64,000 nt of DNA from Streptomyces sp. HmicA12 (GTDB lineage: Bacteria > Actinomycetota > Actinomycetes > Streptomycetales > Streptomycetaceae), in contig NZ_KB891820.1 of assembly GCF_000373565.1 (NCBI RefSeq), positions 248,001-312,000 of the forward strand. The letters are read 5' to 3'. The notes under the pieces were generated by a model. The model did not search any database. It was given only the letters and a program-made list of their open reading frames with translations, and had not been told where the DNA came from. The translations under genes were made by a program, and so were the position numbers. Shown piece by piece: positions 44,633 through 52,742 of this stretch. The stretch's first letter is position 1. Every line of letters begins with the position of its first letter.

Positions 44633-47383
44633 GTGGCAGAAAAAGCAGCGAAGACGGCGAAGACAACCGCGACGAAGGCGACGGACAGCGGTGCTGGTGG
44701 GCGCCCCCGGCTGATGCTCATGGACGGGCATTCGCTGGCCTACCGCGCGTTCTTCGCGCTGCCCGCGGAGAACTTCACGACGGCGTCGGGTCAGCCGACC
44801 AACGCGATCTATGGATTCGCGTCGATGCTGGCGAACACGCTGCGTGACGAGGCGCCGACGCACTTCGCGGTGGCGTTCGACGTCTCCCGCAAGACGTGGC
44901 GCTCCGAGGAGTTCACCGAGTACAAGGCGAACCGGTCGAAGACCCCCGACGAGTTCAAGGGGCAGGTCGAGCTGATCGGCGAGCTGCTCGACGCGATGCA
45001 CACGCCGCGCTTCGCCGTCGACGGCTTCGAGGCGGACGACATCATCGCCACCCTCGCCACACAGGCCGAGGCGGCCGGCTTCGACGTCCTCATCGTCACC
45101 GGTGACCGTGACTCCTTCCAGCTCGTCTCGGAGCACGTGACGGTGCTGTACCCGACGAAGGGCGTCTCCGAGCTGACCCGGTTCACGCCGGAGAAGGTCG
45201 AGGAGAAGTACGGGCTGACCCCGGCCCAGTACCCGGACTTCGCGGCGCTGCGCGGCGACCCGTCGGACAACCTGCCGGGCATCCCCGGCGTCGGCGAGAA
45301 GACGGCCGCGAAGTGGATCAACCAGTTCGGTTCGTTCGCCGAGTTGGTCGAGCGCGCCGAGGAGGTCAAGGGCAAGGCCGGGCAGAACTTCCGCGACCAC
45401 ATCGAGGCCGTGAAGCTCAACCGCCGCCTGACCGAGATGGTCCGCGACGTCGAGCTGCCGAAGACGGTCACCGACCTGGAGCGCGCGGCGTACGACCGTA
45501 CGGCGATCGCGATGATCCTGGACACCCTGGAGATCCGTAACCCGTCGCTGCGCGAGCGCCTGTTCGCCGTAGACCCGGGCGCCGCCGAGGCCGAGGAAGC
45601 GCCGGCCGAGCCGGGCGTCGAGGTCGACGGCACGGTCCTGGGCACCGGCGAGGTCGCCCCGTGGCTCACCGAGCACGCCGGTGCCGCGCTGGGGCTGGCC
45701 TCCGTCGACACGTGGGCGCTCGGCAGCGGCTCGGTCACCGAGGTCGCGCTCGCCGCGGCCGACGGAGCGGCCGCCTGGTTCGACCCGTCCACGCTGGACG
45801 AGGCCGACGAGAAGGCGTTCGCGAAGTGGCTCGCCGACGCGAAGAAGCCGAAGGTGCTGCACAACGCCAAGGGCGTCATGCGGGTCTTCGCCGAGCACGG
45901 CTGGACCGTGGACGGCATCACCATGGACACGGCGCTCGCCGCGTACCTGGTCAAGCCGGGCCGCCGCTCCTTCGCGCTCGACGCGCTGTCCCTGGAGTAC
46001 CTGGGCCGCGAGCTGGCCCCGGCCGGCGCCGCCGACGGGCAGCTCGCGTTCGGCTCCGAGGAGGACGAGCAGGCCGAGGCCGACGCGCTCATGGTGCAGG
46101 CCCGCGCGATCCTCGACCTGGGCGAGGCGTTCGGCGAGCGCCTGAAGGAGGTCGGCGCGGCCGATCTGCTCACCGACATCGAGCTGCCGACCTCCACGCT
46201 CCTGGCCCGCCTGGAGCGGCACGGCATCGCCGCCGACCGCGCCCACCTGGAATCCATGGAGCAGATGTTCGCGGGCGCCGTCCAGCAGGCGGTGAAGGAG
46301 GCGCACGCGTCGGTCGGGCACGAGTTCAACCTCGGCTCGCCCAAGCAGCTCCAGGAGGTCTTCTTCGGCGAACTCGACCTCCCGAAGACGAAGAAGACCA
46401 AGACCGGGTACACGACGGACGCGGACGCGCTGGCCTGGCTGGCCACGCAGACCGACCACGAACTGCCCGTGATCATGCTGCGCCACCGTGAGCAGGCCAA
46501 GCTGCGCGTGACGGTCGAGGGCCTGATCAAGACGATCGCGGCGGACGGCCGCATCCACACGACGTTCAACCAGACGGTCGCCGCGACCGGCCGCCTCTCG
46601 TCGACCGACCCGAACCTGCAGAACATCCCGGTCCGCACGGACGAGGGGCGTGCCATCCGCCGCGGGTTCGTCGTCGGCGAGGGCTTCGAGTCGCTGATGA
46701 CCGCCGACTACAGCCAGATCGAACTGCGCGTCATGGCGCACCTGTCGGAGGACGCGGGCCTCATCGAGGCGTTCACATCCGGCGAGGACCTGCACACCAC
46801 GGTCGCCTCGCAGGTGTTCGGCGTGGAGCGGGACGCGGTCGACGCGGAGATGCGCCGCAAGATCAAGGCGATGTCGTACGGCCTGGCCTACGGTCTGTCG
46901 GCCTTCGGCCTCTCGGGACAGCTGAACATCGACCCGGGCGAGGCGCGCGGCCTGATGGACACCTACTTCGAGCGGTTCGGCGGGGTGCGCGACTACCTGC
47001 GGCGCGTCGTCGACGAGGCGCGGGCCACCGGGTACACGGAGACGATGCTGGGGCGCCGCCGGTACCTGCCCGACCTGAACTCGGACAACCGGCAGCGCCG
47101 CGAGATGGCCGAGCGGATGGCGTTGAACGCGCCGATCCAGGGCACCGCCGCGGACATCGTGAAGATCGCGATGCTGAACGTCGACAAGGCGCTCACCGAG
47201 GCGGGGCTCGCCTCCCGGATGCTGCTCCAGGTCCACGACGAAATCGTCCTGGAGATCGCGTCCGGGGAGGCCGAGGTCGCGGAGGAGCTGGTGCGGCGGG
47301 AGATGGCCGGCGCGGTTGCGCTCCGCGCGCCGCTGGATGTCTCGGTGGGCCTGGGCACGGACTGGGAGTCCGCGGCGCACTAG
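44633..47383 (+). CDS. polA: DNA polymerase I
   Basis: A 916-residue family A polymerase. The N-terminal 5'-3' exonuclease domain starts LMLMDGHSLAYRAFFALP. The central 3'-5' exonuclease domain is degenerate (ASVDTWALG in place of the DxE motif, so proofreading is probably lost). The polymerase domain has DYSQIELRVMAHLSED (motif A), MSYGLAYGLSAFGLS (motif B) and VHDEIVLE (motif C). It fills repair gaps and removes RNA primers. The GTG at 44633 is chosen because an Ala/Lys-rich leader follows and GGATCGGGG precedes it. An upstream in-frame extension would overlap the divergent gene. Confidence 0.96.
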   Translation: MAEKAAKTAKTTATKATDSGAGGRPRLMLMDGHSLAYRAFFALPAENFTTASGQPTNAIYGFASMLANTLRDEAPTHFAVAFDVSRKTWRSEEFTEYKANRSKTPDEFKGQVELIGELLDAMHTPRFAVDGFEADDIIATLATQAEAAGFDVLIVTGDRDSFQLVSEHVTVLYPTKGVSELTRFTPEKVEEKYGLTPAQYPDFAALRGDPSDNLPGIPGVGEKTAAKWINQFGSFAELVERAEEVKGKAGQNFRDHIEAVKLNRRLTEMVRDVELPKTVTDLERAAYDRTAIAMILDTLEIRNPSLRERLFAVDPGAAEAEEAPAEPGVEVDGTVLGTGEVAPWLTEHAGAALGLASVDTWALGSGSVTEVALAAADGAAAWFDPSTLDEADEKAFAKWLADAKKPKVLHNAKGVMRVFAEHGWTVDGITMDTALAAYLVKPGRRSFALDALSLEYLGRELAPAGAADGQLAFGSEEDEQAEADALMVQARAILDLGEAFGERLKEVGAADLLTDIELPTSTLLARLERHGIAADRAHLESMEQMFAGAVQQAVKEAHASVGHEFNLGSPKQLQEVFFGELDLPKTKKTKTGYTTDADALAWLATQTDHELPVIMLRHREQAKLRVTVEGLIKTIAADGRIHTTFNQTVAATGRLSSTDPNLQNIPVRTDEGRAIRRGFVVGEGFESLMTADYSQIELRVMAHLSEDAGLIEAFTSGEDLHTTVASQVFGVERDAVDAEMRRKIKAMSYGLAYGLSAFGLSGQLNIDPGEARGLMDTYFERFGGVRDYLRRVVDEARATGYTETMLGRRRYLPDLNSDNRQRREMAERMALNAPIQGTAADIVKIAMLNVDKALTEAGLASRMLLQVHDEIVLEIASGEAEVAEELVRREMAGAVALRAPLDVSVGLGTDWESAAH

Positions 47384-47684
47384 CCTCCGGCGGTGCGGGG
47401 GACTGCGCGGGGCTGTCGTCGGGTGCGGGCCGGCCGGGCGTTCCCCGGTTCGTCGGCTCTTCGCCGGGGGGCTTCTCGCGCAGTTCCCCGCGCCCCTGGG
47501 GGACGTCCGGTGGTGCGTGGGTCTGTTGCCGGGCGCGGGCCGGTGGTCCTGCTGCGCGCAGTTCCCCGCGCCCCTGAAGCATGCGCTGCGCGCAGCTTCC
47601 CCTTCCAGGGGTGCGGGACTGGGCCCGCAACCCGTTCAGACCGCACACCGTGCTCCCGCCCGACCCCACCCGCACCATGGGCGA
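47384..47684. repeat. Intergenic cluster of dispersed repeats after polA
   Basis: 301 bp without a gene. It holds two exact copies of GCGCAGTTCCCCGCGCCCCT (47478-47497 and 47556-47575) and a third degraded one around 47590-47615. Intervening segments are GC-rich with repeated GGGCGCGGGCCGG. The repeats may act as terminators for polA transcription. Confidence 0.75.
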
Positions 47685-48671
47685 ATGCGCCCACACCCGG
47701 CCCGACGCCGATCCGCGGTCACCGCGCTCGTGGTGACCGTAGTCCTGCTCGCACCCGGCACGGCAGCCGCGGCGGACCGCGCACCGACCTGCCGCGCCCC
47801 CAGGAGCGCCGGCCCCCTCGCCAAGCAGCTCACCCGGGACGTGAAGGCCGCCCTCGCGGGCCGCACCGGCACCGTCTCCGTCGTCGTGCGCGACGACCGC
47901 ACCAAGGTCCGCTGCAGCCTCGCCGCGGGCACCCGCTACGACTCGGCGTCCATCGTGAAGGTCCTCATGCTGGAGGCCACCCTGCGCCGCGCCGCGCACC
48001 GGGGCCGCCAGCCGACCGGCTGGGAGCGGCGCAACCTCCGCCCCATGATCCGCAGTTCGGACAACGCCTCCGCGGGCCGCCTGTGGAACGACCTCGGCCG
48101 GCCCTACCTCACCTCGACCCTGCGCCGGGCCGGCACCACCGGCACCAGCCTCGGCCCGTACGGCTACTGGGGCCTGACCCGCACCACGGCCGCCGACCAG
48201 ATGCGCCTCCTGGACGCGCTCACCGCCCGCCGCGGATCCTTCATGACGGCCGCGTCACGCTCGTACGGGCTGAAGCTGATGAGCCAGGTGCAGAAGAACC
48301 AGCGCTGGGGCGTGCCCGCCGGGATGCCGCGCGGCCTGCGCGCCCACCTCAAGAACGGCTGGCTGCCGCGGGCCACGCACGGCTGGCGCATCCACAGCAT
48401 CGGCGCGTTCACCGGCGGCGGCCGCAGCTACCGCATCGCCGTCCTCAGCCACGGCAACCCGTCGATGAAGTACGGGGTGCGCACCGTCGAGCGCGTCGCC
48501 CAGGCCGTGCACCGCGCGCTCAACAAGGGCCGTGCCGTCGGCCGCGGTCTGACCCCGCCGGCCGAGATCAGCGAGCGCTCGGACGGCTCGGTTCCGCCGG
48601 ACGCTCCGGAATTTCCGGATCCGTACGAGGAGACGGCAGGTCAGGGCCCCGCAGGCGTGCCCGCGCCCTGA
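47685..48671 (+). CDS. Secreted serine hydrolase, beta-lactamase class A fold
   Basis: A 328-residue exported protein: signal peptide (about 1-28), then a beta-lactamase-like domain with SIVK (SxxK active-site serine and lysine), SDN (RSSDNASAG) and HLKNGWLP in the position of KTG. The modified KTG-like motif argues against a true penicillinase. A peptidase acting on peptidoglycan or an unknown hydrolase is likelier. The ATG at 47685 has a weak ribosome site. The last 104 bp overlap the convergent DUF4184 gene, and the tail is Pro/Asp/Glu-rich. Confidence 0.82.
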   Translation: MRPHPARRRSAVTALVVTVVLLAPGTAAAADRAPTCRAPRSAGPLAKQLTRDVKAALAGRTGTVSVVVRDDRTKVRCSLAAGTRYDSASIVKVLMLEATLRRAAHRGRQPTGWERRNLRPMIRSSDNASAGRLWNDLGRPYLTSTLRRAGTTGTSLGPYGYWGLTRTTAADQMRLLDALTARRGSFMTAASRSYGLKLMSQVQKNQRWGVPAGMPRGLRAHLKNGWLPRATHGWRIHSIGAFTGGGRSYRIAVLSHGNPSMKYGVRTVERVAQAVHRALNKGRAVGRGLTPPAEISERSDGSVPPDAPEFPDPYEETAGQGPAGVPAP

Positions 48672-49437
48672 CCACCACCGCGTACAGGACGAGTCCGACG
48701 ACGAGCCCCGCGCCCGCCCCGAAGCACACCGCCGGGACGATCTCCCACGGCTTCCAGTCGAGGCCTTCCTCGTCGACGTACGACAGCCAGTCCGCCACCC
48801 GCACCGCCCCGCACCCGCACGCGCAGCCCCCGATCAGCAAGGCCGCCGGCCGGCTTGCCCGCGCCGGGGGAAGCGGCGGGCCGCCCGAGGGCGCGGCGCC
48901 CCTGACCGCGCGCCACACGAACACGCCGATCACGACGAGCGCGAGCGCCGAACTCCCGTACTGCACATACCAGTAGAGCGGTGAACCGGCGACGTTCTCG
49001 CCGAGCACGGGCAGCAGCCGCACACCCCACCGGCCCGGATGCGTGAACGCGTCCCACACCACGTGCGTGAGCGCGCCGCACACCACGGAGACGTACCACC
49101 AATGCCACTGCCGCCGGTCCGCCGGCCGCCCGCGCACCACCGTCCACACCCGTCCACGCACCCGCCGCGGCAGCAGCGCGAGGACCGGTTCCCGGATCAG
49201 CCGCCACAGTGCCACCAGGCCGAGGGCGAACAGCACGTCCACCGTGAACACCCCGGTGAACGAGTGCGTGAACGCGCCGAACTCCATGGCGCCCGGCACC
49301 GCGCTCGCCGCGAAGTACGTGACGTCCGGCGCGAACGACCCGGCCACGAGCAGTGACGGCACGAGCCGCCCCCGCCCCGACCCGTCGCGGCGGACGAACG
49401 GCAGCACGGCCGCGGCATGGCTGATCGTGAACGGCAA
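48568..49437 (-). CDS. DUF4184 family membrane protein
   Basis: A 289-residue integral membrane protein: starts MPFTISHAAAVLPFVRR, followed by about six hydrophobic segments (VDVLFALGLVALWRL; WHWWYVSVVCGALTHVVWDAFTH; YGSSALALVVIGVFVW). The HxxxD-type residues (CGALTHVVWDAFTHPG) resemble those of the LexA-independent, metal-dependent membrane hydrolase YdjM-type family. Function is unknown. A long Pro-rich C-terminus overlaps the convergent serine hydrolase gene by 104 bp. Confidence 0.8.
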   Translation of the reverse strand: MPFTISHAAAVLPFVRRDGSGRGRLVPSLLVAGSFAPDVTYFAASAVPGAMEFGAFTHSFTGVFTVDVLFALGLVALWRLIREPVLALLPRRVRGRVWTVVRGRPADRRQWHWWYVSVVCGALTHVVWDAFTHPGRWGVRLLPVLGENVAGSPLYWYVQYGSSALALVVIGVFVWRAVRGAAPSGGPPLPPARASRPAALLIGGCACGCGAVRVADWLSYVDEEGLDWKPWEIVPAVCFGAGAGLVVGLVLYAVVVRARARLRGPDLPSPRTDPEIPERPAEPSRPSAR

Positions 49438-49688
49438 GGTTCCCCCCGGAACATCTGGGTCACTCGGAACAACAGCGTCCGAGCGTGGCAGCGTACGGCA
49501 ACGCTTACCTGATCAATCGGTTAATAGCGGGCACGAACGGGTGCCCAGGCGGCGGAAGTTGTCGTAGTGTCGGCGGGGTCGTGCGCTGGGGAGCGCGCGG
49601 TGCGCGCCGTGAAACCCCGCGACCCGGGGCGGAGCGGGGCACAGCGGCCACACAGGCCGGCACAGGCGATTCGGGAGGGGTTCGCGGC

Positions 49689-51419
49689 ATGGCGGCGGTT
49701 TTCGGCAGGCGGCTGCGCAGGGGTGTCATGACGGCCGCGGTCGCCGCCGCGGCGGTGGCGGCCCTCTCCGCGTCCCAGGCCCCGGGAGTGGCCACGCCCC
49801 AGCCCGCGGACAGCGGCCGTTCGGCGGCCGACCGCTCCGACGACGACTCCGGTCAGGCGTCGGGCCCCGACTACTACCAGGACCTGCCCGACCTCGAGAG
49901 CCCCACCGCCCCGCCGACCGCCTCGCCGGGCGGCGGCGCCGCGGGTGAGGCCCAGGCCGGCATACCCGCCACCGTCCTCGACGCGTACAAGAAGGCCGAG
50001 TCCGAGCTGGCGTCGTCCAAGCCCGGCTGCAATCTGCCGTGGGAACTGCTCGCCGCGATCGGCAAGGTCGAGTCGGGTCAGGCGCGCGGCGGCAACGTCG
50101 ACGCGAACGGCACGACGAAGGACACGATCACGGGCCCGCCCCTCGACGGCAACGGGTTCGCGAAGATCACGGACACCGACGGCGGCCTCTACGACGGCGA
50201 CACGGTCCACGACCGCGCCGTCGGCCCCATGCAGTTCATCCCCTCCACCTGGGAGTGGGCGGGCCGCGACGGCAACGGCGACGGCAAGAAGGACCCCAAC
50301 AACGTCTACGACGCGGCCCTCGCCGCCGGCCACTACCTGTGCCGCAACGGCTGGGACCTGTCGAACGCCGGCGATCTGAACAAGGCGATCCTCAGCTACA
50401 ACAACTCCTCGAAGTACCTCACGACCGTCCTGTCCTGGCTGGAGTACTACCGCAAGGGCACCTACGAGGTCCCCGACGGCACCGGCGTCCTGCCCAAGCA
50501 CCCCAGCGGCGGCGGTTCGGGCGCTGGCGGGGCGAACCCGTCGCCGACCCCGACCCCGACCCCGGGCGGCGGCTCGTCGCCCAAGCCTCCCACCGGCGGC
50601 GGTTCGACACCTGGCGACGGCGGTGGCTCGGAGAGCCCCGACCCGGGCGACGGCTCCTCGGAGACCCCCGCGCCCAACCCCGTCGACTCCGTCACCCAGC
50701 TCGCCGACGCGGGCACCGGCACGCTCAGCGCGACCGCCGGTGACACCTTCGCCGAGCGGGTCGAGGTGCGCGCCAAGGACAAGGCGGGCAAGGGCGTCGG
50801 CAAGGTCAAGATCCGCTTCACCGTCACCGGTGACACGGACGCCCGGTTCGACGGCGGCTCGGCCAGTGCCGTCGTCACCACGACGAGCGCCGGCACCGCC
50901 ACCGCGCCCGAGCTGACCGCGGGCGAGAAGACCGGCACGTTCACGGTCCACGCCACCGTCGTCGGCCGCTCCCTGTCCGGCCTCGACTACAAGGCGACGG
51001 TCACCGCACGTGAGGCCGACACCCTGGTGCCTACCAGCGACAAGGAACTCAGCTGCGTCGCGGGCGGCACCTTCGAGGACACCGTCACGGTGAAGGCCAC
51101 GTACAAGGACGCGGTCGCCGACGGCGTCGCCGCGACGGCCACCCTCATCAAGGCGAAGGACGACGCCACCGAAGCGACGACGGGCCCCTACTTCAAGGAC
51201 GCGGACGGCAAGACGATCCGCACCCTGAAGGACCTGAAGACCGACAAGGACGGCCTGCTCGAACTGCCGAAGCTGTACGCGGACGACGCGACCGGCACGT
51301 TCCTGCTGCGCGTCACCACGACGGGCGGCGCGACGCTCGACGTCGAGCTGAAGGTCACGGCCGCCCCGTCCGACGGCGGTTCGGCGACGCCGACGCAGTC
51401 CGCGAGCCCGTCCGCGTAA
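49689..51419 (+). CDS. Secreted lytic transglycosylase with Ig-like repeats
   Basis: A 576-residue exported protein: signal peptide (about 1-35), disordered Ser/Asp/Pro region, SLT-like lytic transglycosylase domain (about 95-255) with catalytic Glu in LAAIGKVESGQ and AVGPMQFIPSTW, a Pro/Gly/Ser linker (about 265-340), and two Ig/invasin-like domains (about 345-560). It cleaves the MurNAc-GlcNAc bond of peptidoglycan, and the C-terminal domains probably hold it in the wall. GGGAGGGG is 8 nt before the ATG. The 250 bp upstream contain no riboswitch I can name. Confidence 0.9.
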   Translation: MAAVFGRRLRRGVMTAAVAAAAVAALSASQAPGVATPQPADSGRSAADRSDDDSGQASGPDYYQDLPDLESPTAPPTASPGGGAAGEAQAGIPATVLDAYKKAESELASSKPGCNLPWELLAAIGKVESGQARGGNVDANGTTKDTITGPPLDGNGFAKITDTDGGLYDGDTVHDRAVGPMQFIPSTWEWAGRDGNGDGKKDPNNVYDAALAAGHYLCRNGWDLSNAGDLNKAILSYNNSSKYLTTVLSWLEYYRKGTYEVPDGTGVLPKHPSGGGSGAGGANPSPTPTPTPGGGSSPKPPTGGGSTPGDGGGSESPDPGDGSSETPAPNPVDSVTQLADAGTGTLSATAGDTFAERVEVRAKDKAGKGVGKVKIRFTVTGDTDARFDGGSASAVVTTTSAGTATAPELTAGEKTGTFTVHATVVGRSLSGLDYKATVTAREADTLVPTSDKELSCVAGGTFEDTVTVKATYKDAVADGVAATATLIKAKDDATEATTGPYFKDADGKTIRTLKDLKTDKDGLLELPKLYADDATGTFLLRVTTTGGATLDVELKVTAAPSDGGSATPTQSASPSA

Positions 51420-51581
51420 GTCCCCCCGCGCACCACCCACTTGAGCCCCCGGCCGCTGAACGGCCGGGGGCTCAGTACGTGCTGTGCAACGTGTTCTCAT
51501 CTGCCCCCGGCATTGCTACGGTGCACCGACCCAAGGCCCTGACGCCCCATCAGATACAGGGTCCAGAACCGGGAGGCGGAC

Positions 51582-51716
51582 ATGCGTGCCCTCATCGCGG
51601 CCGCGATCGGGCTTGCCGCGGCGCTCGCCCTCGTCCTCACCATGTCGGCGGTCGGAGCCCCGGCGGGCGAGACGTCCCCCAAGCCGCTGCTGACCACAGT
51701 CCCCAAACATCCGTAG
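51582..51716 (+). CDS. Small hydrophobic protein, SPW_0924-like
   Basis: A 44-residue protein, MRALIAAAIGLAAALALVLT at the start, then a polar tail ending KPLLTTVPKHP. One N-terminal hydrophobic segment (about 4-28) suggests a membrane or exported peptide. GGGAGG lies 6 nt before the ATG. The sequence matches my memory of the short Streptomyces family annotated SPW_0924, but the family assignment rests on memory alone. The frame and codon use support translation. The gene lies between the transglycosylase and DUF3068 genes, 30 nt before the latter, so the two may be co-transcribed. Confidence 0.75.
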   Translation: MRALIAAAIGLAAALALVLTMSAVGAPAGETSPKPLLTTVPKHP

Positions 51717-51746
51717 CTACGTAGGTAGTTGAGGAGGGCCGCCGAG

Positions 51747-52742
51747 ATGCGCCGCAAGGCCAGCCTGATCCTGCTCGCCTTCGCCGTGTTCTTCACGGCG
51801 ATGTCCCCGCTCATGCGCTGGTACGCGTTCCCGCGCCTGGCGAAGATTCCGCCCAGCCAGTACCAGACGATGGTCCTGGAGGCGAAGAACGCGACCCTCA
51901 TCGACTACGGCACGATGAAGGAGAAGACGGTCCCCAAGCTGAGCATCGTGCAGACGCTCAAGGGCAACGTCGAGGAGTCCGACAAGATCGAGAAGAGCGC
52001 CGGCCGCGACGTCGTCGTCTGGGACGGCCTCACCTACGTCGTCGGCCCCGACGGCAAGATGGTCTCCGAGATCCCCGAGCGCTACATCTTCGACGCCCAC
52101 AGCCAGGAGCCCGTCCACGCCACCGGCGAATCCGTCGACGGCGACCAGGTCAAGCGCGAGGGCATCGAGTTCAAGTGGCCCTTCCTGACGGAGAAGCGGG
52201 ACTACGAGTACTTCGACGCCCGCGCCCGCGTCACCCGCCCCATCCACTACAAGGGCACCCAGGACTTCCGCGGCGTGAAGGTCTACTACTTCGAGCAGAC
52301 CATCCCCTGGACCAAGGTCCCCTTCCCCAAGAAGCTCCCGGTCAAGGGCATCACGCCCGAGTCCGTCGCCAAGACCGGCACCGAGATGTGGTACACCACC
52401 GTCCGCAAGTTCTGGGTCGACCCGACCACCGGTGCCCCCGTCTACGGCGAGGAGATCCACAAGGAGGAGATGCGCGGCGGCACGCTGCTCGGCGGCGCCG
52501 GCAAGAAGGTCACCGCGTTCTCCGGCCACGTGAAGATGCGCGAGGACTACATCAAGGACACGGTCGCCCTGGTCAAGTCCCAGCGCACTCTGGTCCTCCT
52601 GCTCACCTCCTACCTGCCGTGGGGCTTCCTGATCCTCGGGATGCTGCTGCTCGCCCTGTCCCTGTGGCTGGAGGCGCGCGGCCGTCGCCCGGGCGAGCCG
52701 GAGGCGACGCCGGACCGGGAACCGGAACCGGTCAACGCCTGA
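51747..52742 (+). CDS. DUF3068 domain membrane-anchored protein
   Basis: A 331-residue protein with a membrane segment near the N-terminus (about 5-24), a large extracytoplasmic domain (LIDYGTMKEKTVPKLSIVQT; YEYFDARARVTRPIHYKG) and a C-terminal membrane helix (about 280-310, LLTSYLPWGFLILGMLLLAL). DUF3068 proteins are widespread in actinobacteria and some relate to PorA-type envelope proteins. The function is unknown. GGAGGG (51733-51738) fixes the ATG. The 3' end overlaps hrpB by 11 bp on the other strand. Confidence 0.9.
   Translation: MRRKASLILLAFAVFFTAMSPLMRWYAFPRLAKIPPSQYQTMVLEAKNATLIDYGTMKEKTVPKLSIVQTLKGNVEESDKIEKSAGRDVVVWDGLTYVVGPDGKMVSEIPERYIFDAHSQEPVHATGESVDGDQVKREGIEFKWPFLTEKRDYEYFDARARVTRPIHYKGTQDFRGVKVYYFEQTIPWTKVPFPKKLPVKGITPESVAKTGTEMWYTTVRKFWVDPTTGAPVYGEEIHKEEMRGGTLLGGAGKKVTAFSGHVKMREDYIKDTVALVKSQRTLVLLLTSYLPWGFLILGMLLLALSLWLEARGRRPGEPEATPDREPEPVNA

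Noticed and set aside
49438..49688. ydaO-type c-di-AMP riboswitch before the transglycosylase gene
   Set aside because: The region has GC-rich segments but I could not place the conserved ydaO core with confidence.
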